Assembly: GCA_030949385.1 (NCBI GenBank)
Contig: JAUZSP010000005.1
Location: 1-64,000 of the forward strand
Length of the DNA: 64,000 nucleotides
Source of the DNA: Gammaproteobacteria bacterium
GTDB taxonomy: Bacteria > Pseudomonadota > Gammaproteobacteria > JAUZRS01
Direction: 5' to 3'
In this document: piece after piece, positions 10,482 through 19,045 of the stretch
Layout of the letters: every line of letters starts with the position of its first letter
Position numbering within the stretch: position 1 is the first letter of the stretch
Made by a program: the position numbers and the translations under genes
Notes under the pieces: generated by a model
What the model saw: only the letters and a program-made list of their open reading frames with translations
What the model was told of the DNA's origin: nothing
Databases searched by the model: none

Positions 10482-11357
10482 ATGAGCGTTCTAATCAACA
10501 CCCACAGTAAAGTGATTTGCCAAGGTTTCACCGGCAAACAAGGCACCTTCCACTCCGAACAGGCCATCGCCTACGGCACGCAGATGGTGGGCGGGGTCAC
10601 TCCCGGCAAGGGCGGCCAAAGGCACCTTGATCTGCCGGTTTTTAATACGGTGCGTGAAGCGGTGGATCAGACCCAAGCCGATGCCAGCGTCATCTACGTG
10701 CCTGCGCCCTTTTGCAAAGATTCCATTATCGAAGCCGCCAATGCGGGGATCAAACTGATCGTCTGCATCACCGAAGGCATTCCCACCCTCGACATGCTAC
10801 AGGCAAAAAAATACGTCGATGAGATGGGTGCGCGCCTCATCGGCCCCAACTGCCCGGGCATCATCACCCCTGGTGAGTGCAAAATCGGCATTATGCCCGG
10901 CGCCATTCATCACGCAGGCAAGGTGGGCGTGGTGTCGCGTTCCGGCACCCTCACCTACGAGGCGGTCTACCAAACCACCGCCAAAGGCTACGGCCAAAGC
11001 ACCTGCATCGGCATCGGCGGTGATCCCATTCCCGGCACCAACTTTATCGACTGTCTGGAGCTGTTTGAAAACGACCCACAGACGGAAGCGATTTTAATGG
11101 TGGGTGAAATCGGCGGCACAGCAGAAGAGGAAGCGGCGGAATTCATCCAGAGCAACGTCAGCAAACCGGTCACCGCCTACATTGCTGGGGTCACCGCACC
11201 GGCAGGCAAGCGCATGGGACACGCCGGAGCCATTATTGCCGGTGGCAAAGGCACCGCCGAAGATAAATTCAGAGCCTTGGAAGCGGCAGGCGTGCATACG
11301 GTGCGTTCACCTGCGATGTTGGGAGACGGGGTGGCTGAGATTACGGGCTGGGGTTAA
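10482..11357 (+). CDS. sucD: Succinyl-CoA synthetase alpha subunit, copy B (native length)
   Basis: The 291-residue alpha subunit with normal C-terminus ending GVAEITGWG. The CoA-binding N-terminal Rossmann region contains [22 protein letters not shown] lies near residue 121, and the phosphorylated His is in RMGHAGAI (His 247). About ten base differences from copy A cluster in its 3' third. It lies at the right border of the duplication; the native stop shows this to be the ancestral 3' end of sucD. Confidence 0.96.
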   Translation: MSVLINTHSKVICQGFTGKQGTFHSEQAIAYGTQMVGGVTPGKGGQRHLDLPVFNTVREAVDQTQADASVIYVPAPFCKDSIIEAANAGIKLIVCITEGIPTLDMLQAKKYVDEMGARLIGPNCPGIITPGECKIGIMPGAIHHAGKVGVVSRSGTLTYEAVYQTTAKGYGQSTCIGIGGDPIPGTNFIDCLELFENDPQTEAILMVGEIGGTAEEEAAEFIQSNVSKPVTAYIAGVTAPAGKRMGHAGAIIAGGKGTAEDKFRALEAAGVHTVRSPAMLGDGVAEITGWG

Positions 11358-11391
11358 ACGGGTGTTTCACGGTGAACCGGGGCGGAACACA

Positions 11392-11490
11392 AACTCCGGT
11401 CTCACCACTGATTTGGGCGATGGACTGGGCGTTCGGTGGCATCATTTTCTGTACAATCTGCTCTTTGAAGTCTTCGGTGTATCTGGGCAT
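11392..11490 (-). pseudogene. IS3-family transposase OrfA, N-terminal fragment
   Basis: On the minus strand from the ATG at 11490 the frame reads MPRYTEDFKEQIV and then PPNAQSIAQISGETGV. This is the typical N-terminal helix-turn-helix start of IS3-family OrfA transposases. After about 33 codons the match stops, close to the sucD end. The stretch up to about 11540 (TGTCAGGGTAGTTGTCCGG on the minus strand) may be the element's terminal sequence. It is a remnant, not a working gene. Its missing C-terminal counterpart type is seen at 15619-15840. Confidence 0.65.
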
Positions 11491-11588
11491 TGCGGGGTCA
11501 CTTTCCGCCCCCTGAGAGTTAAGTTTACTGATTCAACTCACCGGACAACTACCCTGACACAGAGGATAGGAAGCTAATGCTCACAAGA

Positions 11589-13286
11589 TCATACACACTC
11601 AAATTCCTTCTGAATATTTTCACCACTTAAGCGCCACGCATGAAAGTCTTCACGCTGCTGCTTTCGTTCTTCAAGATCCACACCCAGACTATCCACTTCA
11701 TTTTCAAGCTCAACGTACTTAGGGAAAAACTGCTCATTAAAACTGCCACTATTAATGAGACCTAAAATCTCTTCTCGCTGCTGATTAAAATCACTTACCA
11801 TGTCCGTGACTGTTTTTCGAAAGGCTTCCTCTCGCTCATGTTGTTTGTAACTATCCCAGGCTTCCAGTGCGATTCCCACTACAACAAGCGCACCATTAAC
11901 GCCTTTAGCAAGATTAACAGCGCCCCAAGGTTTAAAACTTAACATTTTACCTAGATCAACACCCACAAATTTAGCAACAGTTTTAACGCCATCTCGAGCG
12001 GCTAAGATAGAGGCATTATTAATCATATTGCTTTTAACAATATATTTCATTCCTTGCTTACCAAGACCTAACAAAGCATCATTAAAATGGTTTACTTCCT
12101 GCTCAAACCCTATTTTCATACTCTGAACTTGAAGGTTTGCAGATTTTAAATGCCGATCAAATTCATTTTGTAATTTAGACGTCATGACAGCGCCTTTATC
12201 ACCGATTTCACGTTGAAAAAACTGATTAAATGTTTGTAGATCTGTTCCTTCAACTTGCATAATTAAATCTGTAAAGTAGCGAGTCACAAACTCACGCAAG
12301 GCGGTGCGTGCACTTGAAATTGAACCTTGCGTACTTTCAAGTTTATTTTTTGTAACATTAACAACATCTGCAAGCTTGGTGACTTCTTTACCTATTTTTT
12401 CATCCCTTTCAATTGAAGCTGGCAATTCTTTATTTAATACATCACGAATTATGCTGTTTTTTGCTTCTACTGCGATTTCCGCGATACCGCCATTGCTGTT
12501 AATTTTCTTATGAGTTGCTTTCTGCAGTAATGCAATATGCGATAGCTTTTTAAAATGCTCTATATTTTCTAGCCAATAATCGGATCCCATATCAAAAGGA
12601 TTTGCAGCAACTGCAACAATCGATAGTTCCGCGACCTCTTCACTCGTCAAACCCACCATCTCTTGTAAGCGCTGAGTAATATTACCACTCTTTACTTTAT
12701 AGTTTTCATTATATTCCCACTCATCTTCTACATCCGCCACCTCATCAAATCGGCTTAAAACAAAAACAGTACGCGGCAATATATTAAGGTCTCGCATCAA
12801 CCAATTTAAATCATCTTTATGGCTTTCTTTTACTGGATTGGTTGAATTCATTACGTATAAAACCAAATGGGCTTCACTAACATACTTTTTAGTGATGTCT
12901 TTATATTTTTCTAGTTCGGCAGTGTCGGCACTGACCTTTTCTTTAAAACCAAATAGCCCCGGAGTATCAATGAGCTGAAGATCGTCTGAGACATTATAAA
13001 TAGCCACCTCGCTGGACGATTCCTGCTGACTGATGCTCATTGATTGATCCAGACGCTCCATCCAGGCTGCCGCAATGGAAGTCTTTCCTTCCGAAAACCC
13101 GCCAATTAATGCCACCTTTAATTTACCATCTTGAGCATCACCAATGGCTGATTTAAGTTTATTAATTAATGAAACATCAATTTTAACACCCACCGCCTCT
13201 CCTTGTTGCAAGAAGTCTTGTAAGGCACTTAAAAGTTTAACAGTTTTGTTTTGTTGCTGTTTGAATGTATCGAGCGTATGTTCCAT
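11589..13286 (-). CDS. leoA: LeoA-like bacterial dynamin GTPase (Eleos-type defence)
   Basis: Large GTPase of the bacterial dynamin superfamily, 565 residues, close to the length of LeoA. G1 P-loop GGFSEGKTS is at residues 62-70, G3 DTPGLFG follows, and the G4 position reads SRFDE. A long helical stalk follows, with a weak hydrophobic patch (GALVVVGIALEAW) that may act as the membrane paddle. LeoA in enterotoxigenic E. coli is a dynamin linked to vesicle release, and LeoA plus LeoBC pairs are known as the Eleos antiphage system. Its ATG lies one base after the leoC stop, so translation is probably coupled. The AT-rich composition and IS borders suggest acquisition by transfer. Confidence 0.75.
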   Translation of the reverse strand: MEHTLDTFKQQQNKTVKLLSALQDFLQQGEAVGVKIDVSLINKLKSAIGDAQDGKLKVALIGGFSEGKTSIAAAWMERLDQSMSISQQESSSEVAIYNVSDDLQLIDTPGLFGFKEKVSADTAELEKYKDITKKYVSEAHLVLYVMNSTNPVKESHKDDLNWLMRDLNILPRTVFVLSRFDEVADVEDEWEYNENYKVKSGNITQRLQEMVGLTSEEVAELSIVAVAANPFDMGSDYWLENIEHFKKLSHIALLQKATHKKINSNGGIAEIAVEAKNSIIRDVLNKELPASIERDEKIGKEVTKLADVVNVTKNKLESTQGSISSARTALREFVTRYFTDLIMQVEGTDLQTFNQFFQREIGDKGAVMTSKLQNEFDRHLKSANLQVQSMKIGFEQEVNHFNDALLGLGKQGMKYIVKSNMINNASILAARDGVKTVAKFVGVDLGKMLSFKPWGAVNLAKGVNGALVVVGIALEAWDSYKQHEREEAFRKTVTDMVSDFNQQREEILGLINSGSFNEQFFPKYVELENEVDSLGVDLEERKQQREDFHAWRLSGENIQKEFECV

Positions 13287-13287
13287 A

Positions 13288-14862
13288 TTAAACTACCTTT
13301 TCAATTTCGTTTGATATTTTATGCAAGTTACCAATGGATTCACCCAGTACATCATTAATGGCTTTTGTATTGTCAACTGGTGTCTTAAGTACTTCTTTTA
13401 ACACTTCTAATTGGCTTTCTATATTTGGAACGGCATCCTCGATATTTCTATCGACTGTACACTCAATCTCTTCAGCGACAACGCATATATTATCATCCGT
13501 TGACTTTCGTTGCTGCGACATTTTGTAATTGCTGCTAAAAAAGCTTCTAACTGACTTATAAAATGAAAAAACCAAACCAACAACGCCTATAGCTATTGCA
13601 GCCCAACCTACTGGTGTAAATACCAAACCAACCACACCAATAACTGTGCCAACAAGAGCCATTACATTTACGCCATTATCGATATTAACATCTAGACTGA
13701 ACCCTTTTGAGAAGCCTGACGGATCAAAGGATGAGTACAGCTTCAATATTTCATCAGCATGTTGTTGAAAACGTTTAACAATGTTTTGTATATTCTCACC
13801 GAATGATTCGATTTTTGATTTTATAGCTATAGGAAATTTCTCATCAAACTCTTGCTGCGCATGCGAAATGGCGATTTCTAATTCATATTTAAAATCATCG
13901 TTATCGATATCTTTAGATATTTTTTTATACATAGTATTACGAACATTTGACCTAAATCCATCAACATAGCTCCCAGAAAGCGCTCTCAAATCGCTTTTAA
14001 GCGTATTTAATTCCTCATCTAATTGATAATTAGCTGCATCGGCTTCTTGCAGCAATTTTTCATATAATGGAATAAATCTATCTTGCCGCAAATGTTCTAT
14101 TGAGCTGGATGCTACTTTTAATACCTCGTTCGCTTTATTGACGTTTGCACGTTTAATTTTTATTTTAAAGTTTCTAACAAACTTTTCAGACAGCATACGT
14201 TTGAAATCAGTCATACCACTGTATGACAATAAATATTGTTCATCATGCTTAGCCATAAATTTTTCTTTGCGTTTGCTGTTTTCTCGACCAGGCACCAAAC
14301 AATCTGCTACCGCTAAGAAACCAACCAAGCCACACACTGAAAAACTACCTTGATAGTTTTCACCCAACTGCTCGCGCATTTTTTCATCTAAGGAACGCAG
14401 GCTTTCTTTTTCGCCACTGCTGATTAGCTGTGGTTTCTGTAACTGAAGTTGATTAGTAATTCGTTTATTAAAAATAGCCCAAACTTCTGTTTGATCTCCC
14501 AGATGTTCTTTGATTTTTTCTAACGTACCTTTAGTGTTCTCATCACCTGTTTGTGGTGCCGCAGCTTTACCCGTAACATAAAATACTGCATGCGCTTTCT
14601 GTACAGCTTGCCAAATACTTTCGCCTACTTTTTCTTCCTTACCCTCAATACCTGGCACATCCAGTAATGCAAATTTTTTTCCTTTCTGCTCCACTAAATA
14701 ACTCTGGCTATTGAGCGTGTAATCTGATCGACCATCACCAATAATGCCACCATCCGCCAATGGTTCTAACTGATTCAGCTGTGCAAGCATTTCATCGTGT
14801 TTAGTGCACTGCACATTGTACTTGTCTTTATATTCACACAGCTCATGTTCAATACTTACCAA
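13288..14862 (-). CDS. leoC: LeoC-like part of a split dynamin GTPase (LeoBC)
   Basis: Second dynamin subunit, C-terminal portion of 524 residues. It begins downstream of the P-loop and contains the G3-like DVPGIEG and a G4-like IFNKR. A strongly hydrophobic hairpin VMALVGTVIGVVGLVF...WAAIAIGVVGLVFSFY is the probable membrane-inserting paddle. The only start in this frame near the leoB stop is TTG at 14862, without a well-placed ribosome-binding site. The frame is open back to a stop about 10 codons upstream of that TTG and continues the leoB protein across a six-A run (14895-14900). It is therefore most likely the remainder of one LeoBC protein. Confidence 0.7.
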   Translation of the reverse strand: MVSIEHELCEYKDKYNVQCTKHDEMLAQLNQLEPLADGGIIGDGRSDYTLNSQSYLVEQKGKKFALLDVPGIEGKEEKVGESIWQAVQKAHAVFYVTGKAAAPQTGDENTKGTLEKIKEHLGDQTEVWAIFNKRITNQLQLQKPQLISSGEKESLRSLDEKMREQLGENYQGSFSVCGLVGFLAVADCLVPGRENSKRKEKFMAKHDEQYLLSYSGMTDFKRMLSEKFVRNFKIKIKRANVNKANEVLKVASSSIEHLRQDRFIPLYEKLLQEADAANYQLDEELNTLKSDLRALSGSYVDGFRSNVRNTMYKKISKDIDNDDFKYELEIAISHAQQEFDEKFPIAIKSKIESFGENIQNIVKRFQQHADEILKLYSSFDPSGFSKGFSLDVNIDNGVNVMALVGTVIGVVGLVFTPVGWAAIAIGVVGLVFSFYKSVRSFFSSNYKMSQQRKSTDDNICVVAEEIECTVDRNIEDAVPNIESQLEVLKEVLKTPVDNTKAINDVLGESIGNLHKISNEIEKVV

Positions 14863-14891
14863 AGCTTCAGAAAAGCCAAGCTCTTTACTAA

Positions 14892-15350
14892 TTATTTTTT
14901 CTCATGCGCAATCACTTCCATATTTTCTAGCTGCAGTATATTTTTTCGAACCTCATCAAACGATGATTGGTCTATATTTAGCTTCTGTTGTAATGCACGA
15001 AACTTTTCTTTCGTTTTTCTTTTTCCAGGCTCATCAAACATGATGCGCAAAGTTTCAATAATTGTAGACTTACCCGCATTGGTCTCACCATAGAAAGCCA
15101 TGGTAAAAGTATTCCAATCTGCATTTTTTTCTAGCATTTCTAAATTTCTTACAACATCATTGCGTATCTCTAACAACAACTCATGCGCATTCTTTTTTGA
15201 AGAATTTAACTCTTCAACCGCACCTGAGGAGTTCTTACTTACATCACCCCTAACTTTTTCGAGTAAATTATCTATAGCTTGGATTATTTGGCAATAAATT
15301 GCGGAGGTTGCTTGTACAGTATTCATTGATTTTTTTATTTTAGTGTTCAT
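14892..15350 (-). CDS. leoB: LeoB-like N-terminal part of a split dynamin GTPase (LeoBC)
   Basis: Carries the GTP-binding P-loop GETNAGKST (residues 88-96 from the ATG at 15350) that the downstream leoC part lacks. The ATG has GGGGCGGG upstream; the frame is also open further upstream with a GTG at 15416, so the start is uncertain. It ends in ENMEVIAHEKK and a TAA directly after six A. A -1 shift there, or one more A, joins it to leoC in a continuous coiled-coil-like sequence. LeoB and LeoC are also separate genes in enterotoxigenic E. coli, where they are thought to form one dynamin together. Confidence 0.68.
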   Translation of the reverse strand: MNTKIKKSMNTVQATSAIYCQIIQAIDNLLEKVRGDVSKNSSGAVEELNSSKKNAHELLLEIRNDVVRNLEMLEKNADWNTFTMAFYGETNAGKSTIIETLRIMFDEPGKRKTKEKFRALQQKLNIDQSSFDEVRKNILQLENMEVIAHEKK

Positions 15351-15618
15351 ACCCGCCCCAGTGCAGTGTCCTAAAGATACCGATAATTTATCTAATGCTG
15401 CTCTATCACGACCCACTTTTTCCAGAATATGCTCAGCACTTTTAGTCCGGACAAAAGATTTTGGTTTATTAAAATCTTCCCAAACTGTTTGATCATAATA
15501 AAATTATGTCGAGCAGGAGGCTACGTGGGAAAGAAGAAGAACTCTATAACTAAATTCACAACAATACCGGAACACTCTATTTTATAAGAAATTTATAGGA
15601 TTTTAAAAAACTGAGGCC

Positions 15619-15840
15619 TCAGTTTTTGTCAACAAATTTGTCCGGTTTTCCTAACGCCTCTTTAGGCAATTTCTGCTCCTCAGCTCGCATCTCTTTCGGT
15701 GGGTTGAGCCACACCTCAGAGATCGGACTCCAATCTCTGATGTTGCCTGACCACCGTGTCGGATTTCGCTCTTTAGCAGCCTCATAAATCGCTTTTCGCT
15801 GCTCTAAAATATCGCTGTCCTTGACGTTATGACATTGACT
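15619..15840 (-). pseudogene. IS3-family transposase OrfB, C-terminal fragment
   Basis: Minus-strand frame with HNVKDSDILEQRKAIY, NPTRWSGNIRDWSPI and EVWLNPP. This is the characteristic C-terminal tail of IS3-family integrase-type transposases, here ending PDKFVDKN. The catalytic DDE region is missing; upstream of residue ~19 the frame enters unrelated sequence of an IS4-like remnant. It lies on the far side of leoABC from the OrfA fragment at 11392-11490 and in the same orientation. Confidence 0.72.
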
Positions 15841-15854
15841 TGGGGCGGTGTTTG

Positions 15855-16150
15855 TCAACAAGTCTGTGACATTGCGAGTAATCTTAAAGAGCAAGGCATC
15901 CGCTACCTTACCGCAGACGCTTACTACAGCAAGGTAAAGTTTGTGAATGCAGTCTGTTCAGTGTTGCTGCGATGGGAGCAAGGAATAAAAAGCGCTTCAA
16001 TGCCTCGTTCATCGCGCTGAATTTATTGAAGCTGGAAGACCGTAAGGACAAGAACAACCCTGAGCCTTCGGTGATTTCGATTGCCTCGTGGCGACGCAAG
16101 AAATTCAATCAATATTTGATGAAAATACTTTTTGACAAGTTAGGTTTGGA
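15855..16150 (+). mobile_element. Older, internally deleted copy of the IS4-like element, left part
   Basis: Matches the transposase region of the full element (QGIRYLTADAYYSKVKFV, then LLRWEQ, then NASF-ALNLLKLEDRKD). Two internal segments are deleted and the left end is lost against the IS3 fragment. It ends at 16150 with GTTTGGA, where the younger element inserted. Its right part resumes at 17468. Confidence 0.82.
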
Positions 16151-17467
16151 CAATACTTCGGACAGTTTTAGAGAGAAAAAGATAGGAACCACAGGCGGAT
16201 TCTGAGAAAATAGAGTTCTCAAAAAACGACAATCAAAGAAGGCCGCCCGTGGAATCCATAGTAGAATCGGTTTTACTCTCCATGTCCAGTGTTAAAAAAC
16301 CACAACGTCTTTTTCTCTCAGCTCTGTTTTCCGCATTGATGGTTTTTCAAGGGAAAGCCACTTTTCGTAATTTGAGTCGTTACAGTTCGTTGCATGAAAA
16401 ACGTCTGTCGCGTTGGTTTCGACGTTCATTTGATTTTGCACAATTCAACAGACGCCTACTTCAAAAAGAGCTGCCACAAAAGCACGATCAAATTGCCGCC
16501 ATTGATGCCAGCTTTATGAAAAAAGTGGTCAGAAAACAGCAGGGTTGGGTTGGTTTTACAACGGCGCTTTGGGGCAAGCCATGGTGGGATTGGAGTTGTC
16601 GTTGGTTTGCCGAATTGATCTTCAAAGTCGAACTGCTTACGCGCTGGAGGCTCGCCAAACGTTGGACTCGGAACAGAAAGAGGGTGAGAGCCGAGTGGAC
16701 TGCTACGCGAAACAGGTTTGTGACCTTGCCTGTGATCTTCAAGCGCAAGGCATTCGCTACCTTACCGCAGACGCCTACTACAGCAAGGTGAAGTTTGTCG
16801 ATGCGGTCTGTTCAGATGACTTACACCTGATTGGAAAGCTGCGTTCAGATGCCAACCTAAGCTGGTATTTTGAGGGCGAATACGGTGGCAAAGGACGTCC
16901 TAAAACGTACGATGGTAAAGTCAATTTCCAAACGGAGCTGTCCCGTTTTGATGCGTGTGGCGTAATGGATAAGGGGGTATCGATTTACAGCGCCGTGGTT
17001 CACTCGTGTTGCTTCAAACGGAAAATCCGTGTGGTGCTGCTGCGATGGGAGCAGAAGACAAAAGTCCGTTCGGCTCTGCTGTTTTCTACGGATTCGGAGT
17101 TGGCTCCAGAAAAGATTGTCGAATATTACACCGCTCGTTTTCAGATTGAATTTTTGTTTCGTGAAGCCAAGCAACATACGGGTTTAATGGATTGCCAAGC
17201 GCGTTGCCCAGAGGCCATTCAAACTCATATTAATGCCTCATTCACTGCACTGAATTTATTGAAGCTGGAAGACCGTAAGGACAAAAACAACCCTGAGCCT
17301 TCGGTGATTTCGATTGCCTCGTGGCGACGCAAGAAATTCAATCAATATTTGATGAAAATACTTTTTGACAAGTTAGGTTTGGAGAGATCTTGTCAAAAAG
17401 TCGAGGCGGTTTACCATGAGCTGAGTGAGTATGAGGCTATTCAGGTTTAAAACTGTCCGAAGTATTG
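16151..17467 (+). mobile_element. IS4-like insertion sequence, 1317 bp, with 19-bp terminal inverted repeats
   Basis: The left end CAATACTTCGGACAGTTTT (16151-16169) is repeated exactly as an inverted copy at 17449-17467. The flanking heptamer GTTTGGA occurs at 16144-16150 and again at 17468-17474, a 7-bp target-site duplication. The element interrupts an older copy of itself. It contains a single transposase gene that is currently out of frame (see 16249-17450). Confidence 0.88.
16249..17450 (+). pseudogene. IS4-like DDE transposase with internal frameshift
   Basis: The start codon is GTG at 16249 (MESIVESVLL). The first frame carries IAAIDASFMKK, the first catalytic Asp, and is left at the six-A run 16519-16524. 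The next frame continues with GWFYNGALGQAMVGLE, then LTADAYYSK with the second Asp, and FQIEFLFREAKQHTG with the Glu in a YREK-like motif. One extra A, or a -1 ribosomal shift at G AAA AAA, would give one protein of about 400 residues. The DDE set is complete, so the gene is either recently inactivated, misread, or expressed by frameshifting. Confidence 0.85.
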
Positions 17468-17556
17468 GTTTGGAGAGATCTTGTCAAAAGTCGAAACGGT
17501 TTACCATGAGCTGAGTGAGTATGGGGCTATTCAGGTTTAAAACTGTCCGAAGTATT
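17468..17556 (+). mobile_element. Older IS4-like element, right end
   Basis: It repeats the last ~90 bp of the full element, including the transposase C-terminus and the right inverted repeat (17539-17556, AAAACTGTCCGAAGTATT). It is the right part of the older copy split by the insertion at 16151-17467. It ends 16 bp from the stop of the VapB-type gene. Confidence 0.85.
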
Positions 17557-17571
17557 CAACCAACACAGCCA

Positions 17572-17766
17572 TCAAGAACGATCTCTAATTTCATTAAGAT
17601 CAATATCCAAATCAATTTTTCCACGATACTGCTTAAGGTCTGCGATCTTTGACTTTCGAACAAAATCTTCTAATGCTTTGATAATCAAAGCTGTTTTAGT
17701 ACTCGTAGGAGCAAACTTCATTGCTTCATTCAGTAGATTTTCGGGTAAATCCAGTGTGGTTCTCAT
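17572..17766 (-). CDS. VapB-type antitoxin (type II TA), apparently orphan
   Basis: A 64-residue protein starting MRTTLDLPENLLNEAMK, a ribbon-helix-helix DNA-binding start typical of small VapB antitoxins (DUF2191-like), ending DIDLNEIRDRS. The ATG at 17766 is chosen because GGAG lies six bases upstream; an earlier in-frame ATG abuts the GGAG. The cognate PIN toxin would lie directly downstream at lower coordinates, but the IS right end begins 16 bp after the stop. The toxin was probably lost when IS elements entered. Confidence 0.75.
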   Translation of the reverse strand: MRTTLDLPENLLNEAMKFAPTSTKTALIIKALEDFVRKSKIADLKQYRGKIDLDIDLNEIRDRS

Positions 17767-17781
17767 TATCATCTCCAAAGG

Positions 17782-17813
17782 GTATGCATAAAACCTTATA
17801 ACTTTATGCATAC
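17782..17813 (-). promoter_or_regulatory. Palindromic operator/promoter of the VapB-type gene
   Basis: GTATGCATAAA (17782-17792) and TTTATGCATAC (17803-17813) form a perfect 11-bp inverted repeat with a 10-bp spacer. The spacer contains TATAAG on the minus strand, a possible -10. The position, 16 bp before the start, fits antitoxin autorepression. Confidence 0.65.
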
Positions 17814-17856
17814 AAAAACAAGTCACTCCTGAAGCTGCTTGAAAACACCCCACCCT

Positions 17857-18321
17857 TTAATCAGCAAGATTTTTCCGCATCACCAAAGCATCTTCCTTAC
17901 CCTCAGCACTGGGGTAATAATTTTTCCGCACCGCCAATTCCAAAAAACCTTCGCTCTCGTACAATTTCACCGCCGCCAAATTGCTTGGCCGCACCTCCAA
18001 AAAACTGCACTCCGCGCCCAGTTTCTGCGCCATTTCCAGCAAACGAAGCAACAACTGCCTGCCGATGCCATTCCGCTGGCCATCCGCATCAACGCAGATG
18101 TTTAAAATATGCGACTCACCCGCCGCCACCGACATCACCCCATAGCCCATCACCTTATCTTGCCGTTGATAAACCAAACAGCAGTAACCTACATTGAGAC
18201 AATCTCTGAAAATACCGCCGCTCCACGGGTAGTCGTAGGTTTTGTTCTCGATCTCCAACACCCGTTGCAGATCTGTAATCTGCATAAAACGCAGCGCATC
18301 CGCACCCATCAGATCACTCAC
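17857..18321 (-). CDS. rimI: Ribosomal protein S18 alanine N-acetyltransferase
   Basis: GNAT-fold acetyltransferase that acetylates the N-terminal alanine of S18. The 154-residue protein has IENKTYDYPWSGGIF near the N-terminus, the family's substrate-site signature. The acetyl-CoA pyrophosphate loop is QRNGIGRQLL, and EVRPSNLAAVKLYESEGF follows. It overlaps the upstream uracil-DNA glycosylase gene by 8 bp, the usual pairing in gammaproteobacteria, and ends the leuA-glycosylase-rimI run. Confidence 0.9.
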   Translation of the reverse strand: MSDLMGADALRFMQITDLQRVLEIENKTYDYPWSGGIFRDCLNVGYCCLVYQRQDKVMGYGVMSVAAGESHILNICVDADGQRNGIGRQLLLRLLEMAQKLGAECSFLEVRPSNLAAVKLYESEGFLELAVRKNYYPSAEGKEDALVMRKNLAD

Positions 18322-19045
18322 CTTGCAGCCGCGACCGCAGCAGTTTTAGATCTTGCCAAGCGAGACGTTTAGCCGAAGGTTTACGCAACAGATAGGCAGG
18401 GTGGTAACTGACCAACAGAGGCGTGGCAGCAAACTCAAACCACTCACCGCGCAGCTGGGTGAGTGGTGTGTTCACTTGCAAGCAAGCGTGAGCCGCAATG
18501 CGCCCCAACAATAAAATAGCTTTGGGCTGCACTAACTCAATCTGCTGCAAGAGAAAACCCTGACAAGCAGACAGCTCTTCAGGGGTTGGATCACGGTGTT
18601 CTTCAAGATGACATTTAACAATATGGGTCAAATAAACCGCCTGCCGAGAGAGGCCGATGGCCTTTAACATCCCCTCCAACAACTGACCGGAAGCCGAAAC
18701 AAAGGGCGTGGCCAAACGATCCTCATCGGCATTGGGCATCTCGCCCACAATCAACAGATCCGCCTGCTCACTGCCCGCCCCTAAAATGGGCTGCATCCGA
18801 CCCTGACGTGCCGCACAGGTCGTGCAGTTGCTGACCCGCTGCTGTAAGTCAGGCCAATTTAAGACCGTAGGTGGTTCAACCACGGCTTCAGCGAGAGGCG
18901 ATTCCACATCAGACTCACGCTCAGATTCGACCACAACCGCATCCGCTACGGGAAGATTTTGCAGCAAATGCGGTTGACGGACTTCCCACACAGGGATGCC
19001 CATCGCCTGCAGATAGAGACGCTGTTCTTCGGCGCTCTGAGTCAC
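18314..19045 (-). CDS. Uracil-DNA glycosylase, family 4 (iron-sulfur type)
   Basis: DNA repair enzyme that removes uracil from DNA. The 243-residue protein has an acidic, low-complexity N-terminal ~85 residues, then the catalytic domain. CTTC and a later Cys pair (KCHLEE...SAC) supply four iron-sulfur cluster ligands. Motif I reads [10 protein letters not shown] (usually GEAPGxxED), LLLGRIAA is central, and the C-terminal motif is SYHPAYLLR. The Gly-to-Asn difference in motif I is worth noting. It is translationally coupled to leuA (4-bp ATGA overlap) and overlaps rimI. Confidence 0.88.
   Translation of the reverse strand: MTQSAEEQRLYLQAMGIPVWEVRQPHLLQNLPVADAVVVESERESDVESPLAEAVVEPPTVLNWPDLQQRVSNCTTCAARQGRMQPILGAGSEQADLLIVGEMPNADEDRLATPFVSASGQLLEGMLKAIGLSRQAVYLTHIVKCHLEEHRDPTPEELSACQGFLLQQIELVQPKAILLLGRIAAHACLQVNTPLTQLRGEWFEFAATPLLVSYHPAYLLRKPSAKRLAWQDLKLLRSRLQGE

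Larger units (their letters stand above)
7565..11348. repeat. Tandem duplication unit B (rlmA-abrB-vapC-sucC-sucD)
   Basis: Second unit of the direct duplication, about 3784 bp. It carries the intact vapC and sucD but an rlmA whose last codons are changed by the junction. Base differences from unit A cluster in the rlmA 3' part (7785-7980) and the sucD 3' part (about 11060-11340). The central abrB-vapC-sucC segment is nearly identical, apart from single differences and small indels around the vapC end. Confidence 0.95.
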
